DNA of 36,927 nt, taken from the NCBI GenBank assembly GCA_902799385.1, contig CADCAK010000024.1, forward strand, positions 1 to 36,927, given 5' to 3'. Origin of the DNA: an uncultured bacterium (GTDB taxonomy: Bacteria; Verrucomicrobiota; Kiritimatiellia; RFP12; UBA1067). The translations under genes and the position numbers were made by a program. Every line of letters begins with the position of its first letter. Position 1 is the first letter of the stretch. Of this stretch, positions 22,824-31,262 are shown one piece after another. The notes under the pieces were generated by a model. That model made no database searches and was not told where the DNA came from. It saw nothing but the letters and a program-made list of their open reading frames with translations.

Positions 22824-24332
22824 TCACGCCGGACGCGGCAGGGTGCACGACAGCGCCTCGCCGGCGACCCCGAAGCCGTTGCGCGGCACGACCTTTACCA
22901 GCAGGTCGCCCTTCGACTCTAAGAGGTCGGCGTCGACGAGGAACACCAGCGGCGTGTTCGCCGCCTTGCTGTCCGGCGACCTGTGGTAGCCCTCGGCGAA
23001 CGCGAACTTTCTGTCCGTGCCACCGTCCTTGCCAGAAATCTCGATGGCGTAGTCCAGGACCCTGCCCGCGCCCGGGCGGCTGGCGACTGGGATGGTCACT
23101 TCGAGGACGCGGCGCTCCTCGGACTTCACGCTGCCGCCGCCACGGTTCTTGCCAGTCGTGATGCGGGCCGCAAGCCGGGCACCGACGGGGAACTGCGGCG
23201 CAACGCTGCCTCCGACGCGGGACTCGAACGTAAACGGCATCGGCTCCTTCGCGGGAAGCGGCATGACCCAGTCCTCGGCAAGTCGGTCCATGCTCTCGAA
23301 ATCGCGCCGTGCAAAGACGATGCAGTCGTCGTAGACCTTGGCGAGAAGACCCTGGTGCCCGTCTCCAGTGTTCAACCGGCGCATAATCTTCTTTGCGTTG
23401 TCTGCAGAGAACTTCCCGCCGCTGTTGTCGTTCTCACGCCAATACGGATAGATGTCGCCGCATTCGCCGCCGGTATAGCTGAGCGAACTCGCGTCGATGG
23501 CCGTGAACGTGCCCTGCCAGATCGCGCGTTCAAGCGTAAGCGACGCGTGAGAATGGCCGGTTATCGCAATCGCGTTGCGGTATTGCGACAGCGTCTCGGC
23601 CAGGCGCCCGTCCTCCTGCCCCCAGAGGCGCGGGCCGTGGCACGTGTTCTTGGGCGGCGGATGCTGCAGGTAGAAGAACGGCTTCGATGGATCTATCGTC
23701 TTGCCGTTCTCCTTGAACCAGCCAGGCGCCTGAGGAACGCCGACTTCCTCCCTGCCCCTGCAGTGGTCCGCAGTCCAGTGCGCACCTATGAAAGTGTAGC
23801 CCTTGACCTCCTTGCGCCACACGGGCGAATACTCCTCGCCAAACGCCTTCTTCCACGCGGCGGCGAGGTCTGCGCGAATCGAGTGCGCGGCATAGTCGTC
23901 GCCGAACAACTTCTTCCCGGCGTTGCCGTAGTTGAAGCCCTCCCAGTCATGGTTGCCGTAGACGAAAAGCCGCTCGACATTGCGGCCGTCGGGGGCCTTG
24001 CCGCCGGGGAACACGGAAAGCCAAACCCTTCCGACCTCCTCAAGCTCCTCGACAAGTCCGTGGTCCGCGAGGTCGCCGCTAATCGTGACGCCGTCGACGC
24101 CCTGGTCGCGGAACCACTCCAGCGTCTTGCGGAACTTCTCCGCGCCCGCGAACGAATCCTTGCCGTTCTTGCGCATGAGACGGATGTGTATGTCGCTTAT
24201 GACGCCGAACACAAGATTCGGGCCCGAGCGCCTAGAAAGGAGGTTGCATCCGCCGAAGCCCCCCGCGAACATTCCCCAGCCAAAGAGGCCCATCGCCCCC
24301 TTCGCAAAATCACGCCTACTGATCTGAACCAT
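22824..24332 (-). CDS. Tat-exported calcineurin-like metallophosphoesterase
   Basis: 502 residues. SRRDFAKGAMGLFG is a twin-arginine signal (R-R-D-F), and Cys29 after GGFGG could make it a lipoprotein. The metallophosphatase motifs are in order: SDIHI (D47, H49), SGDLADHG (D87), YGNHDWEG (N127, H128), a later LQHPPP, and TGHSHAS. About 180 C-terminal residues form a beta-rich domain ending SCTLPRPA. The family hydrolyses phosphate esters with two metal ions; the substrate is unknown. Own promoter: extended -10 TGGTATAAT at 24354-24359; ribosome binding site AAGGGG before the ATG. Not obviously tied to its neighbours. Confidence 0.82.
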   Translation of the reverse strand: MVQISRRDFAKGAMGLFGWGMFAGGFGGCNLLSRRSGPNLVFGVISDIHIRLMRKNGKDSFAGAEKFRKTLEWFRDQGVDGVTISGDLADHGLVEELEEVGRVWLSVFPGGKAPDGRNVERLFVYGNHDWEGFNYGNAGKKLFGDDYAAHSIRADLAAAWKKAFGEEYSPVWRKEVKGYTFIGAHWTADHCRGREEVGVPQAPGWFKENGKTIDPSKPFFYLQHPPPKNTCHGPRLWGQEDGRLAETLSQYRNAIAITGHSHASLTLERAIWQGTFTAIDASSLSYTGGECGDIYPYWRENDNSGGKFSADNAKKIMRRLNTGDGHQGLLAKVYDDCIVFARRDFESMDRLAEDWVMPLPAKEPMPFTFESRVGGSVAPQFPVGARLAARITTGKNRGGGSVKSEERRVLEVTIPVASRPGAGRVLDYAIEISGKDGGTDRKFAFAEGYHRSPDSKAANTPLVFLVDADLLESKGDLLVKVVPRNGFGVAGEALSCTLPRPA

Positions 24333-24353
24333 TTTATTAACCCCTTTCCTTGA

Positions 24354-24362
24354 ATTATACCA
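24354..24362 (-). promoter_or_regulatory. Extended -10 promoter of the metallophosphatase gene
   Basis: Minus-strand TGGTATAAT (TATAAT at 24354-24359) gives a leader of about 15-20 bases with AAGGGG before the ATG at 24332. The gap to the GH39-like stop at 24405 shows no clear terminator. Confidence 0.6.
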
Positions 24363-24404
24363 AAAAGCCGCTTTGCCTGCCAGCCAGGACAGCTACCTGA
24401 AAAT

Positions 24405-26333
24405 TCACAACTTGATTCTCGCCCCCGTGAAATAAACGGGCGATTCGCCCGTAGGGACGCGCCAGGTATTCGGGCCGGTCTTGACGGGGACGATCCGCTT
24501 GCCCCACACGTCGTGGAACTCCACGCCCTCGCCGTCGAACGCGAGGTCGCGCAGTCCGGCGGGCTCGAGCGTCCAGAACATCCCGGCGGAGCGTCCGTCG
24601 GGACGCGTCCACTGCGGGAAATACGTCGTGCGCGCTTCGTCGCGCCACGCGCCCGGGAGCTGCACGGACCCGACGGGACGCTGGATGACGAAGTTCTTGT
24701 AGGCGCCATAGGCCGGCTTCGGGGCGAAGTTGTCGTGGACTATGCCGAAATGGTGCTCGCTGTAGAACGGGTCGCGTTCCGGCGCACGGAACTCGTACCA
24801 GAAGAAGCTCTCGACACGCTCGGCGAAGGAGATGCCGACGGCGCGCGCGAGCAGGATGCCCTGGCGCTCCTCGGAGTTCGACTCGGTCATGCCGCGCCCC
24901 ATGAGGCCGGAGATTGCGATGCGGCCCTTGAAGTCGCTGTCGAAGACGTAGACGCACGCGGCGACGGCCTCCTTGCCGTCCCTGGGATTTCTCCCGACAA
25001 GGAGAGGGATCATCCTGTCGCCGGGCTGCAGGAACGCGGCAGTCTGGAAGCGCTGCGCCACGAAGCCCGTCGGTTCTTGCTTGAGCCCGGCCGCGGCGGC
25101 CTCGGGCGTGGCGAAAACGTTCATCTCCTCGGGGAGCGACTTGTCGCCCATCCACCAGGCGTCCTCCTTTATGCGGAGGCGCCTGCGGTCCTTCCACGCG
25201 GGATGGTCGGACTCGCGCCCGTGGCGGAACACGCCGTCCTTCGTAAGCGAGGCGATCCACATCGGCATGCCGCCGAAGTCGACGAGCGTGCCGCCGCCCT
25301 TGACGAACTCCACGACGGCGTCGACGGTGTCGGCCGGGTATTTCTCGTCAAACGGGTAGATGACGGCGTCCACGCCGCCGGCCGCGAGGCGGCGGCACGT
25401 CTCGCGGGGCGTGCAGGCGACGGCGGCGGATCCGGGCGGCAGCACGGCGAGGATCGCCTCGGCGACCGCCTTGGGCGGCTCGGCGTCGTCGGCCACGCAC
25501 GCGGCGTAGACGACGTTCCACGTCTTCTTCTCGGGACGCGCTACCTTGAGCGCGGCGGAGAGTAGCCCGAAACCGCTCACGTCCGGCGTATGGGTGGGCC
25601 AACCGAGCTCAGTGATCCAAATCGGCTTCTCCTCGACGCCGTACTTCGCCATGATCTCGCGCAGCTTGTCAATCTGCGCGTCCATGCGCCCTTCCGGGGG
25701 CGCGGGGTGCGAGTATGGGTGGATGCTGAGGATGTCGAAGTACTTCCCGCCGCCGAGTTTGCAGACCTTCTCAATGAAGCCGAACGGCACGCCGGCCGTG
25801 CCGCCGAACGAGACGCGAACGCGCGGCTCGACGGACTTAACCGTCTCGTAGGCCGCCTTGAGGACGGCAAGGTAGTTCGTGGGATTCGGATCCTTCCAGA
25901 AGGCGGAGATGTTTTGCTCGTTCCAGATCTCGACCACGGGCATCTTCATCCCGAAATGCGAGACAGTCGCGCGGATGTAGTCGCGGAAGTCGTCCAGGTG
26001 GTCGTATGCCGGATACGCCCACTTAGGTATGCCGTAGAGGATTGGCAACACGGTGACGTTGCACGCGGCCGCGTCGTCGACGGTTTTGTCGAACTTCGCG
26101 AAGTCCCACGCGCCGCCCTTCGCGCGCTGGCACTGGTACCAGTCGAAGTCGCTGCGCACGTAGCCGAGGCCAGCGAGTGTCATCATTTCGTAAGTCTCGG
26201 AACGCGCGCCGAACTCGTTGCGCGACACGTGCGCACACACGCCGTAGGGATTCGCCGCCGCACCGGCACCGAACGCGTACCCAGCGACAGCAAGTACGCA
26301 TGCCGCCAACACAAACCTCTTGCCAAGTTTCAT
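24405..26333 (-). CDS. Secreted GH39-like clan GH-A hydrolase with a large domain inserted in the barrel
   Basis: 642 residues from the ATG at 26333, chosen for GGAG eight bases upstream and a clean signal peptide (MKLGKRFVLAACVLAVAGYA). The barrel shows YVRSDFDWYQCQ, VVEIWNEQNISAFW (acid/base E139) and IWITELGWPTH (nucleophile E242). Instead of going straight to helix 7, about 235 residues intervene, including a Rossmann-like piece (VADDAEPPKAVAEAI, AVIYPFDEKY, VVEFVKGGGTLVDFGG) like a glutamine-amidotransferase-type domain. The barrel then resumes at SEERQGILLARAVGIS and ESFFWYEFRAP (about 508), followed by KPAYGAYKNFV and a beta-sandwich. Family members act on xylosides and related glycans. 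It follows the two-component genes by 28 bp. Confidence 0.72.
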   Translation of the reverse strand: MKLGKRFVLAACVLAVAGYAFGAGAAANPYGVCAHVSRNEFGARSETYEMMTLAGLGYVRSDFDWYQCQRAKGGAWDFAKFDKTVDDAAACNVTVLPILYGIPKWAYPAYDHLDDFRDYIRATVSHFGMKMPVVEIWNEQNISAFWKDPNPTNYLAVLKAAYETVKSVEPRVRVSFGGTAGVPFGFIEKVCKLGGGKYFDILSIHPYSHPAPPEGRMDAQIDKLREIMAKYGVEEKPIWITELGWPTHTPDVSGFGLLSAALKVARPEKKTWNVVYAACVADDAEPPKAVAEAILAVLPPGSAAVACTPRETCRRLAAGGVDAVIYPFDEKYPADTVDAVVEFVKGGGTLVDFGGMPMWIASLTKDGVFRHGRESDHPAWKDRRRLRIKEDAWWMGDKSLPEEMNVFATPEAAAAGLKQEPTGFVAQRFQTAAFLQPGDRMIPLLVGRNPRDGKEAVAACVYVFDSDFKGRIAISGLMGRGMTESNSEERQGILLARAVGISFAERVESFFWYEFRAPERDPFYSEHHFGIVHDNFAPKPAYGAYKNFVIQRPVGSVQLPGAWRDEARTTYFPQWTRPDGRSAGMFWTLEPAGLRDLAFDGEGVEFHDVWGKRIVPVKTGPNTWRVPTGESPVYFTGARIKL

Positions 26334-26361
26334 GATTGTTTCTCCATGCCAGAAGATGCCC

Positions 26362-27513
26362 TCACCTGCCATCTCGCCCTGGGCTGGCGCCCCTGATGGA
26401 AAGAACGAACCGTGCGCCAGATGGAGCTACAGGATACAGGACGACGTCGCCTCCATGGAGACGCGCTATGCGGCGGACTATCGCAAGCCCGAGCCCCGCG
26501 CCGCCAGATTCCGCAGCTCGCGCCGGATCGACGCGGTGGAAACGCTCGAAGATACGTTCCGCGTGCTCAGGCGGTATGCCGATGCCGTGGTCCTCGACCG
26601 TGATGGCGAAGCCACGAGCCGTGCGAGAAACAGAGACGGCAACATCTGGCGAACCCGAGTGGCGTATCGCGTTCGACACGAGATTGCCAATCGCCTCGCC
26701 TATTAGCCGCGCATCGACATTCGCGACACAAGGCGCTTCAGGAGCGACAAACGACAAGGCAATCCCTGCCGCCTCGGCCTGCGGACGCCTCAAATCCACT
26801 GTCTCCTTCGTAAGATCAACGAGGTCGGCCTCGGCAAGGTCAAGCGTCTCCCCTTCGCGTTCGAGCCGCGCAAGATCGAGAATCTGCTGGACGAGCGCGT
26901 TGAGCCGCGACGACTCCTTCGATATCATCGAAAGAAGCGGTCTCTGCGCTTCGGAAGCGCCGCCCTCGGAAAGCATCTCCGCCGCGCCGAGGATGCCGGT
27001 GAGCGGCGTCTTTATCTCGTGCGAGACGTCGGCCACAAACTCGCGGCGGAACTTCTCAGTCCGCGCGAGCTCGCGTATCCTGACGCGCTGGCGGTAGAGC
27101 GCGAAGAACACGAAGAACATCCCCATCACACCGACGAGCGCCGCGAGCAGGAACACCAGTTGCGCACGCTTGAACGGGGCAAACACGCGTCTCTCCGGAA
27201 GCCCCAGCATGACCTCGAACGCCCCCGCATCCTGCATCGGTCCGTAGATGTACCCGCTGTCGCGCTCCCTATCGTTGAAGCCTCCCAGCGAATCGAAGAC
27301 AAGACCGCCTTTCGGCTTTCCGAATACGCTAAGTCTCACGTCGTCCGCCGCGCACTGGCGGTTGAACGCATGGATCGCCGCGAAGTCGCCGGTGCGGAGA
27401 GGTTCGCGCAAGGTGGAGACGGCAATCTCGGTCCGGGAGAAAAGGTCGGCAACGGCCCATTCAAGCACGGACGCCCGGAAGGATCGCATCTCCATCGCGA
27501 ACACGACCGTCAC
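26362..27513 (-). CDS. Sensor histidine kinase
   Basis: 383 residues from a GTG at 27513. An extracytoplasmic sensor segment (about 10-115), a second membrane helix (about 118-141), then the kinase core: H-box FVADVSHEIKTPLTG with H165, N-box IGNLVSNAIRHSG, G1 VEDHGIGIPPEH, G2 SGGAGLGLAIVRRI. It pairs with the response regulator encoded just upstream. Start problem: the first membrane helix (WLPAILAAVGFVGVTVVFA) is encoded mostly upstream of the GTG; the open frame reaches back to 27585 but has no ATG, GTG or TTG there. An ATC at 27573 is preceded by AAGGGGGG. The true start is therefore uncertain and may be a rare codon. Confidence 0.82.
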   Translation of the reverse strand: MTVVFAMEMRSFRASVLEWAVADLFSRTEIAVSTLREPLRTGDFAAIHAFNRQCAADDVRLSVFGKPKGGLVFDSLGGFNDRERDSGYIYGPMQDAGAFEVMLGLPERRVFAPFKRAQLVFLLAALVGVMGMFFVFFALYRQRVRIRELARTEKFRREFVADVSHEIKTPLTGILGAAEMLSEGGASEAQRPLLSMISKESSRLNALVQQILDLARLEREGETLDLAEADLVDLTKETVDLRRPQAEAAGIALSFVAPEAPCVANVDARLIGEAIGNLVSNAIRHSGSPDVAVSVSRTARGFAITVEDHGIGIPPEHAERIFERFHRVDPARAAESGGAGLGLAIVRRIARLHGGDVVLYPVAPSGARFVLSIRGASPGRDGR

Positions 27514-27556
27514 GCCGACGAAGCCGACGGCCGCAAGGATGGCGGGAAGCCACGCT

Positions 27557-28201
27557 CTAAACCTTGATTCGATAGCCCACCCCCCTTATCGTCTCGATGT
27601 GGTCGCCCCACTTGCCAAGCTTCTGCCTGAGCTTCGCCACCTGGACGTCGACGGTGCGCTCGTCGGGCGGACGCGCGAAGACGCGCCCCCTGTGCGCGAC
27701 GAGGCGGACGAGCAGGTCGAACTCGCCCGGAGTCAGGTCGAGTGGCTTCCCGCGAAGCGTCGCGGCGCGGGAAGCCTCGTCGATTCTAAGTCCGTCGAAG
27801 TCCATCCCCTCGGTGACGGGAAGCCCCCTTCTCAACACGGCCTTCACCCTCGCAAGCAGCACCTTCCTGTCGAACGGCTTCGTGACGTAGTCGTCCGCGC
27901 CGGAGTCGAGCCCTCGCACTATGTCCTCGCTCGCGGTGCGCGCCGTCAGCATGACTATGCGGGTAGCCGCAAGCGCAGGCGTCTCGCGGATCCGCCGCGC
28001 AATTGAAAAGCCGTCGAGCCCGGGGAGCATCACGTCGAGAAGGACGAGGTCGGGCTTGTCGCGTACAACCATCTTGAGTCCGTCGTCGCCGCGCGGCGAC
28101 GACGCGACGTCGCCGTAGCCAGCGCCGAGAAGCGCCATCTCGAGGAGCGCGCGGATGGTCGCGTCGTCCTCGACGATGAGTATCTTCGCGAGCTCCCCCA
28201 T
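27557..28201 (-). CDS. OmpR/PhoB-type response regulator with shortened DNA-binding domain
   Basis: 214 residues. The receiver domain is complete: ILIVEDDATIR, phosphorylation site D56 in LVLLDVMLPG, T in MLTARTA and K in YVTKPFD. The C-terminal winged helix starts normally (GKPLDLTPGEFDLLVRLVAH) and ends normally (RTVDVQVAKLRQKLG, ETIRGVGYRIKV), but between GRVFAR and DERTVD about 12-13 residues are missing, where PhoB relatives have REQLLNHVWG, the second helix and the start of the transactivation loop. DNA binding or polymerase contact should be altered. The ATG comes three bases after the M20 peptidase stop and the kinase follows, so all are in one operon. Confidence 0.82.
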   Translation of the reverse strand: MGELAKILIVEDDATIRALLEMALLGAGYGDVASSPRGDDGLKMVVRDKPDLVLLDVMLPGLDGFSIARRIRETPALAATRIVMLTARTASEDIVRGLDSGADDYVTKPFDRKVLLARVKAVLRRGLPVTEGMDFDGLRIDEASRAATLRGKPLDLTPGEFDLLVRLVAHRGRVFARPPDERTVDVQVAKLRQKLGKWGDHIETIRGVGYRIKV

Positions 28202-28204
28202 TTC

Positions 28205-29566
28205 CTACAGCGCCGCAAGAATCCTGCGACCCCACTCGCGCGCCTTTTCGAACTGCGCGAAGGAATAGCTTTCGTTCGGGGAGTGGATGCGGTCCTCGCC
28301 CTGCCCCCAGCCGACGATGAGGGGCGCGGCTCCCGACGCCTCGCGCAGGAGCGAAAGTACGGGGATCGACGCGCCGCACCACTGGAACGCAGGCCCGCGG
28401 GGATCCATCTCGGAAAGGACGTCGGCCGCAAGTCTGAAGAGCGGCGAGGCGAGCGGCAGCCTGAACGCGGCGCTGCCCTCGACGACGTCCTCGAACATCA
28501 GCTTGAAGCCCTTGGGGCACCTGTCCTCGAGATGCGCGCGCACTGCGGCAAACGCGCCGCGCGGCGACTGCCCGGGGACGAGGCGCATGGATATCTTCGC
28601 GAAGGCGGACGAGGGGATGACCGTCTTCGAGCCCGGGCCGCCGTAGCCGGAGTGTATGCCGTTCACCTCTATCGTCGGCTCGAACGAGTTTCGCTGGGCG
28701 AGAGTCTTGCCGGTCTGCCCGCCGCAGGGCTCGCAGCCGATGTCCTCGGCAAGGGACTCCTCGGACATGCCGAACGCCTCGGCCGTCGAAAGCTCGTCGT
28801 GCGTCGGGTTCTCGATTCCGTCGCGGAACCCGGCGACCGCAATCGACCCGTCGGGCAGGTGGAGGCTCGCCACGAGCTCCGCAATGCCCTGGGCGGTGTT
28901 CGGGGCGATGCCGCCGTACTCACCCGAGTGAAGGTCGCGATTGGGGCCTGAAAGCCGCACAGTGAAATGGGATACGCCGCGAAGCCCGGCGATGATCGCG
29001 GGCCTGAGCCCTGGCGCGGCCGACGTGTCGCACACGAGCAGCACGTCGGCGGCGAGGCGGCGGCGCAGAGACGGGACGAGCTCGGAAAGCGCCTTGCTGC
29101 CCGACTCCTCCTGGCCGTCGAGGACTATCTTGACGTTGGGCTTGCGGCCCTCGGCCGCGAGGTAGTCGCGCATGCCGCACAGGAAGGCAAACGTCTGCCC
29201 CTTGTCGTCGTTTGCGCCACGGCAGTAGACGCGGCCGTCCACAACAGTCGGCACGAAGGGGGGAGTCTTCCACTCTTCGAGCGGCTCCGGCGGCTGGACG
29301 TCGTAGTGCCCGTAGACAAGCACCGTCGGCGCACCCTCGTCGCCCTTCCTCTCCGCATACAGGACAGGCGGCGGAAGCGCCGTTCCAGGAGCGGAAGCGC
29401 CGTCGCCCGGATACAGCATCTCGACGGAGAAGCCGAGCTTCGACAGCCACTTGCGAAGCCACGACGCGCATGCGACGCAGTCCTTGAGGTGGGCCGGATC
29501 GGCACCAACCGTCTCGTACTTCAGAAGTTCATACCACTCGCCCAACACGGAATCTTCCATAACCAT
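28205..29566 (-). CDS. M20-family dipeptidase / metallopeptidase
   Basis: 453 residues; an ATG at 29560 with AGGG seven bases upstream is the more likely start. Metal-site motifs: VYGHYDVQPPEP, RGANDDKGQ, DGQEESGS and, after the lid domain, NRDLHSGEYGG; C-terminal His in EDRIHSPNESY. The sequence is of the CNDP/PepV-like dipeptidase type that cleaves short peptides in the cytoplasm with two zinc ions; no signal peptide is seen. The lid/dimerisation domain is present (PTIEVNGIHSGYGGPGSKTV). It lies 18 bp after the PP2C gene and three bases before the response regulator. Confidence 0.85.
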   Translation of the reverse strand: MVMEDSVLGEWYELLKYETVGADPAHLKDCVACASWLRKWLSKLGFSVEMLYPGDGASAPGTALPPPVLYAERKGDEGAPTVLVYGHYDVQPPEPLEEWKTPPFVPTVVDGRVYCRGANDDKGQTFAFLCGMRDYLAAEGRKPNVKIVLDGQEESGSKALSELVPSLRRRLAADVLLVCDTSAAPGLRPAIIAGLRGVSHFTVRLSGPNRDLHSGEYGGIAPNTAQGIAELVASLHLPDGSIAVAGFRDGIENPTHDELSTAEAFGMSEESLAEDIGCEPCGGQTGKTLAQRNSFEPTIEVNGIHSGYGGPGSKTVIPSSAFAKISMRLVPGQSPRGAFAAVRAHLEDRCPKGFKLMFEDVVEGSAAFRLPLASPLFRLAADVLSEMDPRGPAFQWCGASIPVLSLLREASGAAPLIVGWGQGEDRIHSPNESYSFAQFEKAREWGRRILAAL

Positions 29567-29584
29567 GCCCTTTCACTGGATGTT

Positions 29585-30355
29585 TCACCCGGCGCCGCCG
29601 ATCTTCACGACGATGGCCGAGTAGTTGTCGTGCGCGCCGCCCGCGAGGACGGTCGACAGCACGCGTTCGAGAATGTCCCTTGCCCTGCCGCCCGACGACA
29701 TGGCCCCGGCGAGCCTGGACGGCGAGACGACGCCGTGGACGCCGTCCGAACAGACGAGCATGACGTCGCCGTCTGCGACGTCGACCATGTTCCAGTCCAC
29801 CTTGAGCGGCGGATGCCCGACCCCCACCGCGCGGGTGAGGACGTGCGAATACGCGCGCCAGCGCGTGTCGGCAAGCGGCCTCGCGCCGCCGACGGGGCAA
29901 TTAGCCTGAAGCTCCTCGGCCACGGTATGGTCGCGGGTGAGCTGGCTGAGCTTCCCGGCGCGCATGCGGTAGACGCGGCTGTCGCCCACGTTGCCGACGG
30001 CGGCGGCGCGCCTGCCGTCGCAGACGAGCACGGCGGCGGTGGACCCCATCTGCCTGTAGCCGGCAGCGGCGGCGAAGGAGCGTATCTCGCAGTCCGCACG
30101 GCGAATCGCCTCGTCCACGAGCCTCACGCGCTCGTCAAAGCCCTCGCCCCCGGAAAGGGCCGACTCGACGCTGCGGCAGACCGCGTCGCTCGCCTCGCCG
30201 CCCGCATCGCCGCCGCCCATCCCGTCAGCGACGCAAAAGACCTGCGACCGTGCGTCCGCGAACAGGTGGTCCTGGTTCTCTCTGCGCACGGGGCCGCATT
30301 CGCTCGCGCATGCGAAATCGACCTTGAATCTGCGACCTACGAGTCCGAAAAGCAT
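29585..30355 (-). CDS. PP2C-type (PPM) serine/threonine phosphatase
   Basis: 256 residues, cytoplasmic. Motifs in order: GPVRRENQDHLF (Arg and first Asp), FCVADGMGGGDAGGEAS (metal-binding D-G-M-G-G), MGSTAAVLV, VGNVGDSRVYRM, LTRDHTVAEE, MLVCSDGVHGV and HDNYSAIVV. These are the full metal ligand set of bacterial PPM phosphatases, such as PrpC/Stp, that reverse Hanks-type kinases. No Ser/Thr kinase gene is in the window, so its partner must be elsewhere. GGGGGG stands eight bases before the ATG; it starts 22 bp after the methyltransferase stop. Confidence 0.85.
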   Translation of the reverse strand: MLFGLVGRRFKVDFACASECGPVRRENQDHLFADARSQVFCVADGMGGGDAGGEASDAVCRSVESALSGGEGFDERVRLVDEAIRRADCEIRSFAAAAGYRQMGSTAAVLVCDGRRAAAVGNVGDSRVYRMRAGKLSQLTRDHTVAEELQANCPVGGARPLADTRWRAYSHVLTRAVGVGHPPLKVDWNMVDVADGDVMLVCSDGVHGVVSPSRLAGAMSSGGRARDILERVLSTVLAGGAHDNYSAIVVKIGGAG

Positions 30356-30377
30356 TGCGGCATCCCCCCGTTCGCGA

Positions 30378-31253
30378 TTACCAAGCCATGACGGCGCGGC
30401 AGTAGATTCCGCTCGGACACCTGAGCCCCGCGCCGTCGAGCGTCATCTCCCCCGACTCTATCCGCGCGGCGGGCCAAAGCTGGCCGAGGATGTTCTCGGC
30501 GACAATCGGCGAGAGCCCGGGAGTGTGGCTCGAAAAGAGGACGAAGAGCGGACGGTCGCTCAAAAGGTCGCGCACGAGGCCGAGCGTCTCCTTGAGGTCG
30601 CGCTCTATCTTGTACATCTCGCCGCCTGCGCCGCGCCCGAAGGTGGGCGGGTCGAGTATCACGGCGTCGTACCGCCGCCCGCGCCGGATCTCGCGCTTCA
30701 TGAACTTGTGCGCGTCGTCGACTATCCAGCGTATTGGCGCGTCGCCGAGGCCGTTCAGCCGCGCGTTCCCACGCGCCCACTCGACCATGCCCTTCGACGC
30801 GTCGAGATGGCAGACCTCGGCCCCGCCGAGCGCCGACGCCATCGTGGAGCCGCCGGAGTAGGCGAAGAGGTTGAGAACCATGGGACGCGAGGAATCTTGC
30901 GGATGCAGAGATCCGCCACGCCGACCGGTGGAAGTGGCTAAAGTGTCCTTTAGCCACTTCCACTGCGCGCGCTGCTCGGGGAATATGCCGAGGTGGCCGA
31001 AGTCGGTGCCGCCAAGGTTGAACTTTACGCCCGCCGTCTCGATAGTCCATTCCTTCGGCAGGTTGCCGCGTCCGTGCCAGCGGTTGCCGTCCTCGCGGTC
31101 GAAAGAGGCGTCTGCGCGGTCCCATTCGAACTGCGGGCGCGACGGGCGCCAGAGCGCCTGGGAGCAGGGCCGTGCGAGCACATACCGCCCGAAGCGCTCG
31201 AGCTTTCGCCCGTCGCCCGAGTCAAGAAGCTCGTAGTCGTCCTTAACGTCCAT
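30378..31253 (-). CDS. Class I SAM-dependent methyltransferase of the RlmI/RlmK type
   Basis: 291 residues. GHLGIFPEQRAQWKWL leads into the SAM-binding motif VLNLFAYSGGSTMASALGGA, then VCHLDASKGMVEWARGNA, the catalytic-loop VILDPPTFGRG and LFVLFSSHTPG. These fit rRNA cytosine-C5 or guanine methyltransferases of the RlmI/RlmKL family; the N-terminal PUA domain of RlmI is absent. Between WKWL and VLNLF there is an extra KDTLATSTGRRGGSLHPQDS-type stretch of about 20 residues encoded partly by a perfect inverted duplication (30928-30963). The gene lies nine bases after the CAAX-type protease gene. Confidence 0.8.
   Translation of the reverse strand: MDVKDDYELLDSGDGRKLERFGRYVLARPCSQALWRPSRPQFEWDRADASFDREDGNRWHGRGNLPKEWTIETAGVKFNLGGTDFGHLGIFPEQRAQWKWLKDTLATSTGRRGGSLHPQDSSRPMVLNLFAYSGGSTMASALGGAEVCHLDASKGMVEWARGNARLNGLGDAPIRWIVDDAHKFMKREIRRGRRYDAVILDPPTFGRGAGGEMYKIERDLKETLGLVRDLLSDRPLFVLFSSHTPGLSPIVAENILGQLWPAARIESGEMTLDGAGLRCPSGIYCRAVMAW
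30928..30963. repeat. Perfect 16-bp inverted repeat inside the methyltransferase gene
   Basis: Arms GTGGAAGTGGCTAAAG (30928-30943) and CTTTAGCCACTTCCAC (30948-30963) around TGTC. The right arm encodes the native WKWLK in the minus frame; the left arm is its inverted copy and encodes LATST, so the hairpin arose within the coding sequence without breaking the frame. Confidence 0.85.
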
Positions 31254-31262
31254 GAAAAGCCC

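Noticed and set aside
22983..24353. 456-codon plus-strand frame
   Set aside because: Antisense to the metallophosphatase gene with its full motif set.
28967..30391. 474-codon plus-strand frame
   Set aside because: Antisense to the M20 peptidase and PP2C genes; no domain recognised.
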